This document shows positions 5,636-8,028 of a stretch of DNA of 8,028 nucleotides, piece after piece. The notes below the pieces were generated by a model. The model was not told the origin of the DNA, made no database searches, and saw only the letters and a program-made list of their open reading frames with translations. Positions within the stretch are counted from its first letter, which is position 1; each line of letters begins with the position of its first letter. The stretch lies in assembly GCA_028701435.1 (NCBI GenBank), contig JAQVQT010000081.1, positions 1 through 8,028 on the forward strand. The letters run 5' to 3'. The translations under genes were made by a program, and so were the position numbers. Origin of the DNA: Smithellaceae bacterium. GTDB lineage: Bacteria > Desulfobacterota > Syntrophia > Syntrophales > Smithellaceae.

Positions 5636-8028
5636 ATGACGATCAAAGAGTTGGGCAAGGCGTTTGAACCGGCCGATGCCGAAAAAAGACTGTACGACTA
5701 CTGGCTGAAGAATAAGTTTTTTGCCGCAAAGGACAAATCCGAATCTCCCGCGTTTTCCATTGTCATTCCGCCTCCCAATGTGACCGGAATGCTGCACATG
5801 GGCCATGCGCTCAACAATACCCTTCAGGACATTATCATCCGCTTCAAGAGAATGCAGGGGTACAACACCCTGTGGATGCCGGGAATGGACCACGCGGGCA
5901 TTGCCACACAAAACGTCGTGGAGCAGCAGCTGCGCAAGGAAGGGCTCTCCCGGCACGATCTCGGCCGCGAAAAATTCATTGCCCGGGTCTGGGAATGGAA
6001 GGAAAAATACGGCGGCGTCATCATCAATCAGCTCAAAAGGCTGGGCTGCTCCTGCGACTGGGACCGCGAACGCTTCACCATGGACGAGGGACTCTCCCAG
6101 GCGGTCCGGGAGGTTTTTGTCCGGCTTTACAACGAAGACATGATTTATCAGGGCGACTACATCGTCAACTGGTGTCCGCGCTGCCACACCGCCATTTCCG
6201 ATCTGGAAGTGGAATTCAAGGCCGACCAGAGCAATCTGTGGAACATCCGCTATCCGTTTGCCGACGGCACGGGCGAAATCGTCGTCGCCACGACGCGGCC
6301 GGAAACCATGCTGGGCGACACCGCCGTGGCGGTGCACCCCGATGATCCGCGCTACAAGGACAAGATCGGGAAAAAAGTCATTCTGCCTTTGATGAACAAG
6401 GAAATTCCTATTATCGCCGACGATTACGTGACGATGGATTTCGGCTCCGGAGCCGTGAAGATCACCCCCGGTTCCGACCCCAACGATTTTGCCATGGCCC
6501 AACGCCACAACCTGGAGATTATCTCGGTCATCGACGGAGAGGGCATCATCAATGAATACGGTGGAAAGTACAAGGGACAGGACCGCTACGAGGCGCGCGC
6601 CAACGTCATCGCCGATCTGGAAAAGGGCGGCTACATGGTCGGCACCGAGCCTTACGCGCATAACGTCGGCCAGTGCTACCGCTGCAAAACGGACATCGAG
6701 CCGATGGTGTCCAAACAGTGGTTTGTCAAAATCAAACCGCTGGCCGCCAAAGCCATTGCCGCCGTCACGAAAAAGAAAACGCGCATTGTGCCCGCCTCCT
6801 GGGAGGCCACGTATTTTGACTGGATGAACAATATCCGCGATTGGTGCATCTCGCGGCAGTTGTGGTGGGGGCACCGCATTCCGGTTTGGTATTGCGGCGG
6901 TTGCGGCAAAGTGATCGTCTCGACGGTGGATCCCGACAAGTGTCCGATTTGCGACGGCACGTCGTTGAAACAAGACGAAGATGTTCTGGATACCTGGTTC
7001 AGCTCCGCCCTGTGGCCGTTTACGACGCTGGGCTGGCCCAAGCGAACACAGGCGCTCAAAACATTTTATCCGACCTCTCTGCTCATCACCGGGTTCGACA
7101 TTCTCTTTTTCTGGGTGGCCCGCATGATGATGATGGGCCTTTATGTCATGAAGGATGTGCCGTTTAAAGACGTCTATCTCCACGCGCTGGTGCGCGATGA
7201 AAAAGGCGACAAGATGAGCAAGTCCTCGGGAAACAGCATCGACCCGCTCCTGATGATCGACCGGTACGGCACGGATGCGTTCCGCTTTACGCTGGCGGCC
7301 TATACCGCCCAGGGGCGCGATGTCCGCATGTCGCCGGAGCGCATCGAAGGCTATAAATTTTTTGTCAACAAAATCTGGAACGCCGCCAAACTGACGCTTT
7401 CCAATCTGGCGGATTACGATGAAAACGGCTCACTGAATGCACCCGATGCGCTGCCGGAAAAATGGATCAAGGCAAAACTCAACGAGACCATAGAGGAGGT
7501 GACCCGAAGCCTCGACGAATACCGTTTCAACGACGCGGCGGCTTCCATCTATAATTTCATCTGGCATGAATACTGTGACTGGTATCTGGAAGTGAGCAAA
7601 CCCGCGCTGTACGGGAAAATAAGCCCAGAGCGGAAGCGGGCAACCCAGCGGACCCTGAAAGAGGTTTTCGGCGCCATGATGCAGCTCCTTCATCCCTTCA
7701 TGCCGTTTGTCACCGAAGAACTCTGGCAGGCGCTCTCCGGGAGCGATCAAAACTCCATCATGGTCAGCCGGTTTCCGGCTGTTCGGGAAGAATGGAGCGA
7801 GAAGGAAGCCGAAAAAGAAATGGAAATGCTCATGGACATCATCACGTCCGTTCGCAACATTCGGGGGGAAATGCGCATTCCGCCCTCCGTGAAGCTGAAA
7901 GTACTGATTTCCGCGGCGGACGAGGCCACCAGAGCCTCCGTGGAGAACGGGGCGGGCTACATCGTCAACCTGGCCACTCTTGAATCCCTGACGGTCGAAG
8001 TGAATCTGGTTGAACCCAAAGGCGTGGC
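5636..8028 (+). CDS. valS: Valyl-tRNA synthetase (3' end off the window)
   Basis: 797 complete codons of a class Ia synthetase that attaches valine to tRNA-Val and hydrolyses mischarged Thr-tRNA. Visible elements: IPPPNVTGMLHMGHALNNTL (44-63, HIGH motif as HMGH 54-57), WMPGMDHAGIATQ (80-92), the CP1 editing domain with ATTRPETMLGD (218-228) and GSGAVKITPGSDPNDF (270-285), ISRQLWWGHRIPVWYC (405-420), LDTWFSSALWP (451-461), GDKMSKSSGNSIDP (524-537, KMSKS loop) and the anticodon-binding start FFVNKIWNAAK (575-585). Two Cys4 sets suggest zinc sites: CPRC (180/183) with CYRC (347/350), and CGGC (420/423) with CPIC (436/439). ValS is usually about 880-950 residues, so the C-terminal coiled coil lies beyond the window. 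In the editing domain GSD stands where I expect AHD. It is separated from the upstream gene by a terminator and is probably transcribed on its own. Confidence 0.97.
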   Translation, partial: MTIKELGKAFEPADAEKRLYDYWLKNKFFAAKDKSESPAFSIVIPPPNVTGMLHMGHALNNTLQDIIIRFKRMQGYNTLWMPGMDHAGIATQNVVEQQLRKEGLSRHDLGREKFIARVWEWKEKYGGVIINQLKRLGCSCDWDRERFTMDEGLSQAVREVFVRLYNEDMIYQGDYIVNWCPRCHTAISDLEVEFKADQSNLWNIRYPFADGTGEIVVATTRPETMLGDTAVAVHPDDPRYKDKIGKKVILPLMNKEIPIIADDYVTMDFGSGAVKITPGSDPNDFAMAQRHNLEIISVIDGEGIINEYGGKYKGQDRYEARANVIADLEKGGYMVGTEPYAHNVGQCYRCKTDIEPMVSKQWFVKIKPLAAKAIAAVTKKKTRIVPASWEATYFDWMNNIRDWCISRQLWWGHRIPVWYCGGCGKVIVSTVDPDKCPICDGTSLKQDEDVLDTWFSSALWPFTTLGWPKRTQALKTFYPTSLLITGFDILFFWVARMMMMGLYVMKDVPFKDVYLHALVRDEKGDKMSKSSGNSIDPLLMIDRYGTDAFRFTLAAYTAQGRDVRMSPERIEGYKFFVNKIWNAAKLTLSNLADYDENGSLNAPDALPEKWIKAKLNETIEEVTRSLDEYRFNDAAASIYNFIWHEYCDWYLEVSKPALYGKISPERKRATQRTLKEVFGAMMQLLHPFMPFVTEELWQALSGSDQNSIMVSRFPAVREEWSEKEAEKEMEMLMDIITSVRNIRGEMRIPPSVKLKVLISAADEATRASVENGAGYIVNLATLESLTVEVNLVEPKGV

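Noticed and set aside
5582..7183. 533-codon open frame on the minus strand antisense to valS
   Set aside because: It lies wholly opposite the clear valS motifs, its His/Asp/Gly/Arg-rich translation looks like no protein family, and GC-rich genes often leave long antisense frames open.
1..8028. A defence system, mobile element, CRISPR array or other new multi-gene system
   Set aside because: Every long coding region is explained by housekeeping or envelope genes. I saw no transposase, integrase, nuclease-effector pair, direct-repeat array or tRNA-associated insertion.

Overview
The window looks like ordinary chromosomal DNA from a Gram-negative bacterium. It is fairly GC-rich and densely coded, with good Shine-Dalgarno sites and intrinsic terminators. 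An endonuclease-type MutL beside MiaA, a secreted LPP20-domain protein and an SLH-domain lipoprotein suggest a deltaproteobacterium (Desulfobacterota), perhaps near Syntrophales or Geobacterales. That placement rests on recalled family resemblance, not on a search.

Layout from left to right. The 5' end of ileS (isoleucyl-tRNA synthetase) is on the minus strand and runs off the left edge. A divergent intergenic region of about 260 bases follows. It holds candidate promoters for both directions and a terminator-like hairpin in the ileS leader. Next, on the plus strand, is a secreted LPP20-domain protein (485-1384) closed by a strong terminator. mutL (1470-3263, TTG start) begins about 20 bases after that terminator and overlaps miaA (3232-4188) by 32 bases. 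A lipoprotein with TPR and SLH-like repeats (4289-5491) follows and ends in a second terminator. Last is valS (valyl-tRNA synthetase, from 5636), which is cut by the right edge after 797 codons.

The genes serve translation fidelity (ileS, valS, and miaA for tRNA A37 modification), DNA mismatch repair (mutL) and the cell envelope (the LPP20 protein and the TPR/SLH lipoprotein). mutL and miaA form a tight, probably translationally coupled pair. The lipoprotein gene could be cotranscribed with them, because no terminator is visible in the 100-base gap.

I found no mobile element, CRISPR array, tRNA, rRNA or phage gene, and no convincing sign of a new multi-gene system. The points most worth a second look are the ileS leader hairpin, the shared but unnamed C-terminal domain of the LPP20 protein, the lipid-anchored TPR/SLH architecture, and unusual residues in conserved aminoacyl-tRNA synthetase motifs.
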